A stretch of 64,000 nucleotides of DNA from positions 992,001-1,056,000 of the forward strand of contig CAVRWA010000011.1 in NCBI GenBank assembly GCA_963724805.1, in the 5' to 3' direction. The translations under genes were made by a program, and so were the position numbers. This document shows positions 51,978 to 59,793 of the stretch, piece after piece. Origin of the DNA: CAVQZA01 sp963724805. Lineage in GTDB: Bacteria; Actinomycetota; Thermoleophilia; Gaiellales; Gaiellaceae. The number at the start of each line of letters is the position of its first letter. Positions within the stretch are counted from its first letter, which is position 1. Below the pieces are notes generated by a model. It ran no database searches. It was not told the DNA's origin and worked only from the letters and a program-made list of their open reading frames with translations.

Positions 51978-52550
51978 CTAGCCGCCGGGCCTCCACAGCG
52001 GCTCCTCGCCGCCCGCGTTCGCGGCCCGCGCGAGGATGAAGAGCAGGTCGGAGAGCCGGTTCAGATACGCGAGCGCAGCCGGGTTCACGCCGGTCTCCCG
52101 GGCGGCGCGCAGCGCCTCGCGCTCGGCCCGGCGGCAGATCGTGCGCGCGACGTGGAGCTGGGCCGCGGCGAGGCTGCCACCCGGGAGCACGAAGCTCTTG
52201 AGCTCCGGCAGCTCCGCGTTGAAGCCGTCGCAGAGCAGCTCGAGCGCCGCGACCTGCTCGTCGGTGACGCGGAGGCGGTCGGGTATCCCCGAGGGCACGG
52301 ACAGGTCGGCGCCGAGGTCGAAGAGCTCGTTCTGGATCCGGCGAAGCGGCACCACGAACGGCTCCGGGCACTCGCCTGCGAGCACGACGCCGAGCTGTGA
52401 GTTGAGCTCGTCGACCGCTCCGTATGCCCCGATCCGGGGGTCGAGCTTCGACACGCGCGAGCCGTCGCCGAGGTGCGTCTCACCCTCGTCGCCGGCGCGC
52501 GTGTAGATCCGCGTCAGCCGCACCGGCTCGTCGCGCTCGCGCGGGCTCAT
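51978..52550 (-). CDS. Cob(I)alamin adenosyltransferase, PduO type
   Basis: This enzyme transfers the adenosyl group of ATP to cob(I)alamin, making the cofactor of methylmalonyl-CoA mutase. The 190 residues carry the ATP motif TRAGDEGETHLGDG near residues 17-30, the GAYGAVDELNSQLG motif at 41-54, and the late RRAEREALRAARE and YLNRLSDLLFILAR helices. The ATG at 52550 overlaps the acyl-CoA dehydrogenase stop (ATGA). Its 3' end stops four bases from the giant gene's end. The mutase genes lie about 27 kb away across that gene. Confidence 0.95.
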   Translation of the reverse strand: MSPRERDEPVRLTRIYTRAGDEGETHLGDGSRVSKLDPRIGAYGAVDELNSQLGVVLAGECPEPFVVPLRRIQNELFDLGADLSVPSGIPDRLRVTDEQVAALELLCDGFNAELPELKSFVLPGGSLAAAQLHVARTICRRAEREALRAARETGVNPAALAYLNRLSDLLFILARAANAGGEEPLWRPGG

Positions 52551-53710
52551 CGAGCCGCCTGCGCCGCCTCGGCGCGCCCGAGCAGCTCGCGGGCGATCAC
52601 GATCCGCTGCACCTCGCTCGTGCCCTCGTAGATCTCCGTGATCTTCGCGTCGCGGTAGTAGCGCTCGACCGGGAACTCTTTCGTGTAGCCGTACCCCCCG
52701 AGGATCTGGATCGCCTCTGCCGTCTGCCGCCGCGCCATCTCGGACGCGAAGAGCTTCGCCTTCGCCCCCTCGGCCGTGTGGGACAGCCCCTCCTGCTTCC
52801 GCCACGCGGCGTGGTAGACGAGCAGCCGTGCCGCGTCGAGCTCGGTCGCCATGTCGGCGAGCTTCCACTGGATCGCCTGGAACTCCGAGATCCGCTTCCC
52901 GAACTGCTGCCGCTCGAGCGCGTACGCGCGCGCGGACTCGTATGCGGCCTGCGCGATTCCGACCGCCTGCGCCGCGATCCCGATGCGCCCCCCGTCGAGC
53001 GTCGCCATCGCGACCGCAAAGCCCTTGTGCAGGTCGTGGAGCAGACGGTCGGCCTCGACCCGCACGTCGTCGAGCACGAGGTCGGCCGTCGAGGAGGAGT
53101 GGAGGCCGAGCTTCTCCTCCTCGCGCGTGACGCGCACCTGGTCGGCGTCGAGGAGGAAGGCCGACACGCCGCGGCCGCTCGTCGTCTCGGGGTCGGTGCG
53201 CGCAAAGAGCAGGAACGTGCCCGCGTAGGAGCCGTTGGTGATCCACTGCTTCGTGCCGCTGAGCCGCCAGCCGTCGCCGTCGGCCGTCGCGGCGGTGCGC
53301 AGCGAGCCGGCGTCGGAGCCGGAGCCGGGCTCGGTGAGCGCGAAGGCGCCGATCGTCTCGCCGCGCGCCAGAGCAGGGACGAAGCGCGTGCGCTGCTCCT
53401 CCGTGCCGAACGCGAGGATCGGCAGGGTGGCGGCGCTCGTGTGCACGGCGACGGTGACGCCGACTCCGGCGTCGCCGCGCGAGAGCTCCTCCAGCACGAG
53501 GATGTACGAGAGGAAGTCGGCCCCCGCTCCGCCGTATTCCTCGGGCACGCAGACGCCCATCAGACCGAGCGAGCCGAGCTTCGAGAAGAGCTCGGCCGGG
53601 AACCGGTGCTCGCGGTCCCAGGCGGCCGCCTCGGGAACGATCTCGGCGTCGACGACCTCGCGCGCGAGCGCCTGGATCTCGCGTTGGTCCTCGCTGAGCG
53701 AGAAGTCCAT
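52547..53710 (-). CDS. Acyl-CoA dehydrogenase
   Basis: This FAD enzyme oxidises acyl-CoA to enoyl-CoA and hands electrons to ETF. The 387 residues have the three-domain layout: N-terminal helices (MDFSLSEDQREIQALAREVV), the beta domain with FALTEPGSGSDAGS, and the C-terminal helical domain with the catalytic Glu region ITEIYEGTSEVQR near residue 360. It is close to the short-chain/butyryl type. The frame is open upstream, but ATG 53710 gives the normal family N-terminus. Its partners EtfAB and ETF-QO lie at 17-20.6 kb. Confidence 0.96.
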   Translation of the reverse strand: MDFSLSEDQREIQALAREVVDAEIVPEAAAWDREHRFPAELFSKLGSLGLMGVCVPEEYGGAGADFLSYILVLEELSRGDAGVGVTVAVHTSAATLPILAFGTEEQRTRFVPALARGETIGAFALTEPGSGSDAGSLRTAATADGDGWRLSGTKQWITNGSYAGTFLLFARTDPETTSGRGVSAFLLDADQVRVTREEEKLGLHSSSTADLVLDDVRVEADRLLHDLHKGFAVAMATLDGGRIGIAAQAVGIAQAAYESARAYALERQQFGKRISEFQAIQWKLADMATELDAARLLVYHAAWRKQEGLSHTAEGAKAKLFASEMARRQTAEAIQILGGYGYTKEFPVERYYRDAKITEIYEGTSEVQRIVIARELLGRAEAAQAAR

Positions 53711-53724
53711 CGCGGCTGAGCGTA

Positions 53725-54408
53725 CTAGACGGGGTCGATCCCCTCGGGATGCGACGCGTCGGTGAACTCGCGGAACTCGCCGGTGACGTAGTAGTACGTC
53801 TGTTCGCCGATGTCGACGGCGTGATCGCCGATCCGCTCGAAGCAGCGGGAGACGACGATCATCCACAGCCCCCACTCCCGCAGTGCCGGGTCGTTGCCGA
53901 TCTCGAGCACGTTGCCGACGATGCGGCGGTTGGCGTTGTCGATCAGCTCATCGAGATCGACCAGCCGCTCGGCGCCGTCGAGGTCGCGGGACAGGAACGA
54001 GTCCAGCGCGACGCGGATCATCTCCTCGGCACGCGAGCCGATCTCCTCGAACCCGGAGAGCAGCCCCTCGTGGGGCGGGAGGTCGGCGCTCAGCTTCGTC
54101 ATCTTCGCGATCGTCACGCAGTAGTCGGCCATCCGCTCGAGATGGAGATTGACGTGCAGCATCGCGAGCACGTGCCGGAGGTCGACCGCGACCGGCGTTT
54201 GGCGTGCGAGCAGCGTGTGGACGCCCTCCTGCAACTCGAAGAAGACGCGATCGACGTCGTCGTCGAAGGCGATCACCTCGTCCGCGAGCTCGACATCGCG
54301 CTCGGCGAGCGCGTTGATGCTGCCGCGCAGCGAGCGCAGGACGAGCTCGCCTTCGAGGCCGAGCGACTGCTCGAGCTGCTCGATGCCTTCCTGAAGCGAG
54401 ATGCTCAC
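53725..54408 (-). CDS. phoU: Phosphate transport regulator PhoU
   Basis: PhoU links the PstSCAB importer to the PhoR kinase and keeps the regulon off when phosphate is ample. The 227 residues form two repeated three-helix bundles, each with a metal-binding acid-rich motif (ELADEVIAFDDDVDRV near residue 40 and GAERLVDLDELIDNANR near 148). It starts at GTG 54408 and is divergent from pstB, sharing the promoter region with a PHO box. Confidence 0.95.
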   Translation of the reverse strand: MSISLQEGIEQLEQSLGLEGELVLRSLRGSINALAERDVELADEVIAFDDDVDRVFFELQEGVHTLLARQTPVAVDLRHVLAMLHVNLHLERMADYCVTIAKMTKLSADLPPHEGLLSGFEEIGSRAEEMIRVALDSFLSRDLDGAERLVDLDELIDNANRRIVGNVLEIGNDPALREWGLWMIVVSRCFERIGDHAVDIGEQTYYYVTGEFREFTDASHPEGIDPV

Positions 54409-54473
54409 GGCCGTGATTCTCGCACAACGGGTAGTGAGGGATGGGCGTTCCGCGAGGCTCTACTGCGCCGGTT

Positions 54474-54500
54474 TCACCTCTCTGTCACCACCTGTTAACC
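54474..54500 (+). promoter_or_regulatory. PHO box between phoU and pstB
   Basis: Three direct repeats occur at exact 11-base spacing: TCACC 54474-54478, TCACC 54485-54489, TAACC 54496-54500. This matches the 11-base GTTCACC-type direct repeats bound by PhoP in Actinomycetota. It lies about 50 bases upstream of pstB and can serve either divergent gene. Confidence 0.7.
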
Positions 54501-54548
54501 GGACGCGCACCCGAAGCAGAAGCCGGAAACGGAACACTTCACTTGGAG

Positions 54549-55436
54549 ATGGTGGACACTACGACCGTGACGACGGACGAGACGCAGACCGCCCCGGAAA
54601 CGAATCTGGCCGACGTAGCCCAGGCGAACGCAGGCTTGGCCCCGACGGCCGAACGCGAGGTCGTCTTCGACCTCGAGGACGTCTCGGTGACGTACGGCGG
54701 GGTCTCCGCCGTCGCCGGCGTGTCACTGCCTGTCCATCGCAATCTGGTCACCGCTCTGATCGGGCCCTCCGGCTGCGGGAAGACGACGATCCTCCGTTGC
54801 TTCAACCGGATGAACGACCTGATTCCCTCGGCGAAGGTGCACGGCCGGATCACCTACCACGGCGAGGATCTCTACGGCAGCGGGGTCGACCCCGTGCAGG
54901 TGCGCCGGCTGATCGGGATGGTCTTTCAGAAGCCGAACCCGTTCGTGAAGTCGATCTACGAGAACGTCGCGTACGGCCCGAAGGTGCTCGGGATGAAGAA
55001 GGATCTCGACGAGCGCGTCGAGCGCTCGCTGCGGGGCGCCGCGCTCTGGGACGAGGTGAAAGACCGTCTGAAGTCGCCGGGCCTCAGCCTCTCCGGCGGC
55101 CAGCAGCAGCGCCTCTGCATCGCCCGCGCGCTGGCCGTCGAGCCCGACGTGATCCTCATGGACGAGCCGTGCTCCGCGCTCGACCCGATCGCGACGGCGC
55201 GCATCGAGGATCTCATGCACGAGCTGAAGGAGAACTACACGATCGTGGTCGTCACGCACAACATGCAGCAGGCGGCGCGCGTCGCCGACATGACGGCGTT
55301 CTTCAGCGTCGAGGTCGCCAGTGATCAACGGGACCACCGCCAGGGTGTGCTCGTCGAGTACGACGCCACCGCCAAGATGTTCACGAACCCCTCGGACAAG
55401 CGCACCGAGGACTACGTGACCGGCCGCTTCGGCTAG
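54549..55436 (+). CDS. pstB: Phosphate ABC transporter ATP-binding protein PstB
   Basis: This is the ATPase that powers high-affinity phosphate import through PstCA. The 295 residues have a non-conserved Thr/Ala-rich N-terminal extension of about 40 residues, then Walker A GPSGCGKTT, the Q-loop VFQKPNPF typical of PstB, the signature LSGGQQQRLCIARAL, and Walker B VILMDEP. ATG 54549 or GTG 54552 is the likely start; a GGAG lies immediately before, which favours the GTG slightly. The frame is open further upstream, but that stretch overlaps the PHO box. Confidence 0.94.
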   Translation: MVDTTTVTTDETQTAPETNLADVAQANAGLAPTAEREVVFDLEDVSVTYGGVSAVAGVSLPVHRNLVTALIGPSGCGKTTILRCFNRMNDLIPSAKVHGRITYHGEDLYGSGVDPVQVRRLIGMVFQKPNPFVKSIYENVAYGPKVLGMKKDLDERVERSLRGAALWDEVKDRLKSPGLSLSGGQQQRLCIARALAVEPDVILMDEPCSALDPIATARIEDLMHELKENYTIVVVTHNMQQAARVADMTAFFSVEVASDQRDHRQGVLVEYDATAKMFTNPSDKRTEDYVTGRFG

Positions 55437-55445
55437 AAGACGCCT

Positions 55446-55474
55446 GCGGCCCGGACGCTCGGCGTCCGGGCCGC
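55446..55474. terminator. Bidirectional terminator between pstB and pstS
   Basis: A perfect 13-bp stem (55446-55458 and 55462-55474) with a TCG loop is centred in the 65-base gap between two genes that converge. It is GC-rich with no T-run, as common in high-GC actinobacteria, and can work in both directions. Confidence 0.8.
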
Positions 55475-55501
55475 TAAGGAACCGTTCCCTGTCGGGCTTG
55501 C

Positions 55502-56551
55502 CTAGCTCTTCTGCTTGATCTTGGAGATCGTCTTCGCCGAGGCCACCTGGACCTGCTTCGGCATCGGCGCGTACAGGAGCCGGGTACCGAGCTTCTGGCC
55601 CTGGGTGCTGATCGCGAAGAGGAGGAACTGCTTGAGCAGCTTCGCCTTGCCCGACTCGAGCGGAGCGACCACCCAGGTGAAGGTGGCGATCGGGTAGGCG
55701 TTCCGCGTCTTGGCGCCGGCAGGCGGATCGACGATCGAGATCGCGTTGTCGGACGGGATCGTCTTGATCGTCGACGCCGCGGCGACGGCCCCGCGGATGC
55801 CGGGCGTGGCATAGACGCCCGCCTTGTTCTTCACCCGGGCGACGTGCAGCTTGTTCGACAGCGCATACGCGACGTCGGCGTAGCCGATCGCACCGGGAGT
55901 GCTCGAGACCACGCCGGCGACGCCGGAGCTGCCGCGCCCGCCGACGCCGACCGGGAACGGCGGCTGGGTCGACTTGCCGACCTTGCCCGCGAACGCCGGG
56001 CTCACCTTCGAGAGGTAGTCGGTGATGTTGTAGCTAGTGCCCGAGCCGTCCGAGCGGTAGGCCGGTGTGATCTTGAGGCTCGGCAGGTTCGCGCCGGGGT
56101 TGATCGCCCTGATCGCCGCATCGTCCCACTGGGTGACGTTGCCGAGATAGATGTTCGCGATGATCGGCCCGGTCAGGTTGATCTGCTTCGTCGCACCCGG
56201 GACGTTGTAGAGGATCGCGGTCGTCCCGAGGAGGACCGGGAGCTGCACGCAGCCGTTGCAGGCACTCGCCTGGCTCGGCGTCAGCGGAGCGTCGGTGGCG
56301 CCGAAGTCGACAGTGCGCGCCGTGATCTGGGCGATGCCCGCCCCGGAGCCGATCGAGTTGTAGCTGACGTTCGCCCCGGCCTTCGGGTTGAAGGCCTGGT
56401 ACCAGGCGGTGAACAGGGGCGCGGCGAACGACGACCCAGCACCGACGAGCGAGTCGTCGCTCGTGCGCTTCGTCGCGCCGCCGGCCGTCAGGCTGAGCGC
56501 GAGCGCCAGGGCCGCTACCAGGGCACCCGCGAGCAAAGCTCTCCACTTCAT
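55502..56551 (-). CDS. pstS: Phosphate-binding protein PstS
   Basis: This is the secreted receptor that captures phosphate for PstCAB. The 349 residues start with a signal peptide (MKWRALLAGALVAALALAL), without an obvious lipobox Cys. Phosphate-contact motifs are present: VGAGSSFAAPLF, NSIGSGAG, VDFGATDAPLT and RSDGSGTSYNITDYL. AGGAGAG lies seven bases before the ATG at 56551. It is downstream of pstCA on the same strand but has its own PHO box, so it can be transcribed separately and in excess. Confidence 0.96.
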   Translation of the reverse strand: MKWRALLAGALVAALALALSLTAGGATKRTSDDSLVGAGSSFAAPLFTAWYQAFNPKAGANVSYNSIGSGAGIAQITARTVDFGATDAPLTPSQASACNGCVQLPVLLGTTAILYNVPGATKQINLTGPIIANIYLGNVTQWDDAAIRAINPGANLPSLKITPAYRSDGSGTSYNITDYLSKVSPAFAGKVGKSTQPPFPVGVGGRGSSGVAGVVSSTPGAIGYADVAYALSNKLHVARVKNKAGVYATPGIRGAVAAASTIKTIPSDNAISIVDPPAGAKTRNAYPIATFTWVVAPLESGKAKLLKQFLLFAISTQGQKLGTRLLYAPMPKQVQVASAKTISKIKQKS

Positions 56552-56634
56552 CTGATGCTCTCCTTTTTCAGTCCCACAGGTTGAGTTCGCACGGCAAGAA
56601 TCGCGGCTGCCCTCGGCACCGTGGGGAGAGCGAT

Positions 56635-56664
56635 GGTGACGAACGGGTGACGTTGCGGTGAACG
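56635..56664 (-). promoter_or_regulatory. PHO box upstream of pstS
   Basis: On the minus strand three TCACC cores stand exactly 11 bases apart (plus-strand GGTGA at 56635, 56646 and 56657). They read GTTCACC, CGTCACC and CGTCACC in order of transcription. The site lies about 85 bases upstream of the pstS ATG, right after the pstA stop. Confidence 0.8.
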
Positions 56665-56665
56665 G

Positions 56666-57652
56666 TCAGATCGAGTCGGTGTCGCCGTCGCGGTTCCGTG
56701 GCCGGCCGAAGTAGCGACCGAGCGAGATGCTGCCCGAACCGACGCTCCCCTCGAGCTTGCGCCTGTTGCGGGCGAGGAAGACCCGCCCGAGGAAGCTCAG
56801 CAGGAGCACGAAGAGCATCAGCAGGAGGGCGGCGGCCCAGGCCAGCTCGTGGTCGTGCGGGTCAGGCGACTCCGAGTAGATGAAGATCGAGAAGGGCAGC
56901 GTCTGGAGCGCCTTGTTGGGGTCCCAGCTCACGACGTTGGCCGCGAGCGAGGAGGCAAAGATGATCGGCGCGGTCTCGCCCATGACCCGGGCGATCGCGA
57001 GCATCGTGCCCGTGACGATCCCGCCGAGCGACGCAGGGACTACCACGCTGACCACGGTCTTCCATTTCCGGGCGCCGAGCGCTGCGCTTGCCTCGCGCAG
57101 CGAGCTCGGAACGAGCGTGAGCACCTCCTGGGTCGAGCGCGCGATCAGCGGAATCTCGATGATCGCGAGCGCGACGCCTGCGATCCAGGCCGCTTGGCCG
57201 TGGCCCACGACGAGCAGCCCGAAGATGAAGATGCCGATCACGATCGAGGGCACGCCGTTCAGCACGTCGAGCACGAGCCGGACGAACCGGCTCGTGCGGA
57301 CGCTGGCGAACTCGCTCGTGAAGATCGCCACGAGAACGCCGATGGGCACCGCGAGCGCCGTCGCGATCGCGACGATGACGAACGTGCCCACGATCGCGTT
57401 GGCGACGCCTGCTCCCTCGCTCTGTCCGACGGCGAGCTGTGGAGTGGGCTTCGTGAAGAAGTCCCAGTTGATCGCGCCGATGCCCTTGACGACGACGGTG
57501 AAGACGATCACGGCGAGGAGGGCGACCGCAAGCGCCGCCGCGAGCGTCGAGAGCGCAACCATTAGATTGTTGACGAGCTTGCGCCGCCGCGTGCGGCGGT
57601 CTCGCCCGCGCAGGCGCGCGCCGAGATCACCCGCAGCAGGCGTGGCGCTCAT
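56666..57652 (-). CDS. pstA: Phosphate ABC transporter permease PstA
   Basis: This is one of two membrane channel subunits of the Pst importer. The 328 residues have about six membrane helices. The EAA loop that contacts PstB is visible as SSLREASAALGARKWKTV, and VLNGVPSIVIGIFIFGL is typical of PstA/PstC. A basic N-terminal tail (RRTRRRKLVNN) precedes the first helix. The ATG overlaps the pstC stop by four bases (ATGA). Confidence 0.95.
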   Translation of the reverse strand: MSATPAAGDLGARLRGRDRRTRRRKLVNNLMVALSTLAAALAVALLAVIVFTVVVKGIGAINWDFFTKPTPQLAVGQSEGAGVANAIVGTFVIVAIATALAVPIGVLVAIFTSEFASVRTSRFVRLVLDVLNGVPSIVIGIFIFGLLVVGHGQAAWIAGVALAIIEIPLIARSTQEVLTLVPSSLREASAALGARKWKTVVSVVVPASLGGIVTGTMLAIARVMGETAPIIFASSLAANVVSWDPNKALQTLPFSIFIYSESPDPHDHELAWAAALLLMLFVLLLSFLGRVFLARNRRKLEGSVGSGSISLGRYFGRPRNRDGDTDSI

Positions 57653-58623
57653 GCGCGTCCCCGCTCGACGTGCCGGATGATCAGGAGCGCGCCGAGGTTG
57701 AACAGGAGCGAGAGCACGAGCAGGATCAACGCGAGGTAGCCCAGTGACGCGATCTGGAGCTCCGAGACCGCGCCCTGGTACTGGCTTGCGATGTGGCTCG
57801 CGATCGTGTCGCCGGTGTTGAAGAGGTTGAAGCTCGTGCCGTGAGTGGTGGCTCCGATGACCTGCGTGACCGCGATCGCCTCGCCGATCGCCCGTCCGAG
57901 ACCGAGCACTGCGGCGGCGAGCAGGCCCGGGCCGACGTACGGTATGACGACCCTCCAGATCGTCTCCCAGCGTGTCGCCCCGAGAGCGAGCGAGCCTTCT
58001 TGGATGTCGCGCGGGACGCGCGTGAACAGCTCACGCGCGACGCTCGAGACGATCGGGACGATCATGATCACGAGCACGATCACAGCCGCGAGCAGGTTCT
58101 GGCCGGTGTAACCGAACGCAGGCTCGGCGAAGAAGGGCGTCCAGCCGAGCACCGAGTTGAGCGCCGGAGCGAAGTCGTCGCGGACGATGGGGCCGAGCAC
58201 GATGATCCCCCAGAGCCCGATCAGGACGCTCGGGACGCCGGCCAGCGTCTCGATCATCGCCCCGACGGGGGAGCGCAGGGCCATGGGCGCCAGGTCGGCC
58301 AGGAAGAGCCCGATCGCGATCGCGATAGGCGTCGCGATCAGCAGTGCCAGGAGCGACGTGAGCGCCGTCGCGAAGAGGAAGTCGAGCGCGCCGTACTTGT
58401 CGGTGACCGCGTTCCAGTTCCCGCTGGTGATGAACCCGAGCCCGAAGGTGCTGAGCGAGAGCCTCGCCTGGTCGATGATCTGCCAGACGATCAGCGCCAC
58501 GAGCCCGACAGTGACGACCGTCGCGCCGAGGCTCACCCCACGGAGGACGACATCGCCGGGACTGGCCGCCCTGCCGGACAGGTGAGGCCGTGTCGTCGAG
58601 GCGGGCACGTCGACGGAGCTCAT
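57649..58623 (-). CDS. pstC: Phosphate ABC transporter permease PstC
   Basis: This is the partner channel subunit to PstA. The 324 residues show about six helices, the conserved ETLAGVPSVLIGLWGIIVLG segment and the EAA-type loop IQEGSLALGATRWETIWR. The long periplasmic loop between the first helices (FGLGFITSGNWNAVTDKYG) is typical of PstC. It is the first gene of a pstC-pstA-pstS series, with a PHO box directly upstream. Confidence 0.95.
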   Translation of the reverse strand: MSSVDVPASTTRPHLSGRAASPGDVVLRGVSLGATVVTVGLVALIVWQIIDQARLSLSTFGLGFITSGNWNAVTDKYGALDFLFATALTSLLALLIATPIAIAIGLFLADLAPMALRSPVGAMIETLAGVPSVLIGLWGIIVLGPIVRDDFAPALNSVLGWTPFFAEPAFGYTGQNLLAAVIVLVIMIVPIVSSVARELFTRVPRDIQEGSLALGATRWETIWRVVIPYVGPGLLAAAVLGLGRAIGEAIAVTQVIGATTHGTSFNLFNTGDTIASHIASQYQGAVSELQIASLGYLALILLVLSLLFNLGALLIIRHVERGRA

Positions 58624-58657
58624 CGATGGTGATTCTCGCGTACGGATGGTGGAGGCG

Positions 58658-58695
58658 GGTTCTCTTCTGGTTTACGCGTGGTGAAGATGTTGTGA
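58658..58695 (-). promoter_or_regulatory. PHO box upstream of pstC
   Basis: On the minus strand four related cores recur every 11 bases: TCACA, TCACC, AAACC and GAACC (plus-strand positions 58691, 58680, 58669 and 58658). The last two are weaker matches. The site starts about 35 bases from the pstC ATG, in the gap behind the PHP-domain gene. Confidence 0.7.
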
Positions 58696-58708
58696 CATAC
58701 CGCCACTA

Positions 58709-59449
58709 CTAGGCTGCGCGAGTGTTGCGCTCCTCGACCGGTGCTCCGAGCTGCACGAGGTACGTGGGGCGGATCGAGCGGAGGTACTCGATCACAGCCT
58801 CCGAGTGCTTCTCGCACGGAACCATCGTCTTCCAGGTCGCTAGGTGCTCGAGCCGGTGGAAATCGCCGCTCGCGACGGCGGGGAGCCCGGCCTCGGCCAC
58901 CCAGCCGAAGAACTCGTGCCGGTTGAAGAGCTCGAAGCGGTCGACGAAGAGCCGGAGCTCCCGCCACTCACATGCGAACCGGGCCGTCCGCCGCCGGGCG
59001 CCCTCCGCCCGGCCGCGCGTGTACGGATGGGCCGCGATCAGCGCCGCTCCTGCCGCGCGCGCCCGCTCGAGGGCGACGTCGATCCCCAGGTCGACGCCGA
59101 CGAAGCGATCGAGCCCGACGGCGACCGCGTGTGCCGCCAGAGCCGGGTCGACGTCGTCGTAGGTGAGCTCGAGCCCGGGTAGAAGGAGCAGGTCGTACTC
59201 GGCCCGGGCGCGCTCGGCCTCGCCGCGGATCGCGTCGAGGTACGAAGCGTGGTTCCCCGCGTGGACGTGGCGCGGCCCTGATCCGTCGCCCGAGTCGTCG
59301 TCGGTCCGGACCGTGTGGTCGGTGACCGCGAGGACGTCGAAGCCGCTGCGGCCGTAGAGGTCGACGAGCTCCGCGAGGCCGAGCGCGCCGTCGCTCCAGG
59401 CCGTGTGCGCGTGCAGCTCGCAGAGCAGTGGCGTCGTTCGAGTCCGCAT
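58709..59449 (-). CDS. PHP-domain metal-dependent phosphoesterase
   Basis: This is a 246-residue protein of the PHP family (phosphatase- or nuclease-like hydrolases with a trinuclear metal site). The four metal motifs are present: ELHAHTAWSDG near residue 12, VTDHTVRTDD near 40, IAAHPYTRG near 145 and ASGDFHRLEH near 196. It starts at ATG 59449 although the frame is open further. It lies just upstream of the pst operon on the same strand, so a role in phosphate scavenging is possible but unproven. Confidence 0.88.
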   Translation of the reverse strand: MRTRTTPLLCELHAHTAWSDGALGLAELVDLYGRSGFDVLAVTDHTVRTDDDSGDGSGPRHVHAGNHASYLDAIRGEAERARAEYDLLLLPGLELTYDDVDPALAAHAVAVGLDRFVGVDLGIDVALERARAAGAALIAAHPYTRGRAEGARRRTARFACEWRELRLFVDRFELFNRHEFFGWVAEAGLPAVASGDFHRLEHLATWKTMVPCEKHSEAVIEYLRSIRPTYLVQLGAPVEERNTRAA

Positions 59450-59490
59450 CGCACCGATAGGTTCGCCCCGGGGCGGAGTTCCGTGCCGCA

Positions 59491-59793
59491 ATGGGGTATA
59501 CGGCTGCCGACGAGGTGGTGTACGCACTTTCGTTAGGCTCAGCCGCGCCCGTGTCGAAGAACACCGCCCTCGTCGTTGTCGCCACAGTCGCCGGAGTAGC
59601 GCTGATCGCCCTCGGCATCTACTACTGGGTCGAGCCCGCCGGCTCGCTGCCGAGCTGGCTCCCGGGCTACGCGGCCGACTCGGGCCACCACCACGTCAAG
59701 CACGGGCTCGCGGCCTTCCTGGTCGGCCTCGCGTGCCTCGTGTTCGCGTGGTTCCGGAGCGCGCCGAAGAAGACGGATCCCGAGCAGGCTTGA
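59491..59793 (+). CDS. Small unknown membrane protein
   Basis: This is a protein of up to 100 residues with two hydrophobic helices (ALVVVATVAGVALIALGIYY and HGLAAFLVGLACLVFAWF), separated by a loop with a His cluster (GHHHVKH) that could bind metal. The start is uncertain: ATG 59491, or GTG 59551 just before the first helix. Its stop overlaps the uppP start (TTGA), so the two are likely translationally coupled. I do not recognise the family. Confidence 0.65.
   Translation: MGYTAADEVVYALSLGSAAPVSKNTALVVVATVAGVALIALGIYYWVEPAGSLPSWLPGYAADSGHHHVKHGLAAFLVGLACLVFAWFRSAPKKTDPEQA

Noticed and set aside
53711..53875. N-terminal extension of the acyl-CoA dehydrogenase by 55 codons
   Set aside because: The extension is Arg-rich and overlaps phoU. 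ATG 53710 gives the canonical N-terminus.
54441..54548. N-terminal extension of pstB by 36 codons
   Set aside because: It would translate through the PHO box, has no family similarity, and later starts at 54549 or 54552 are available.
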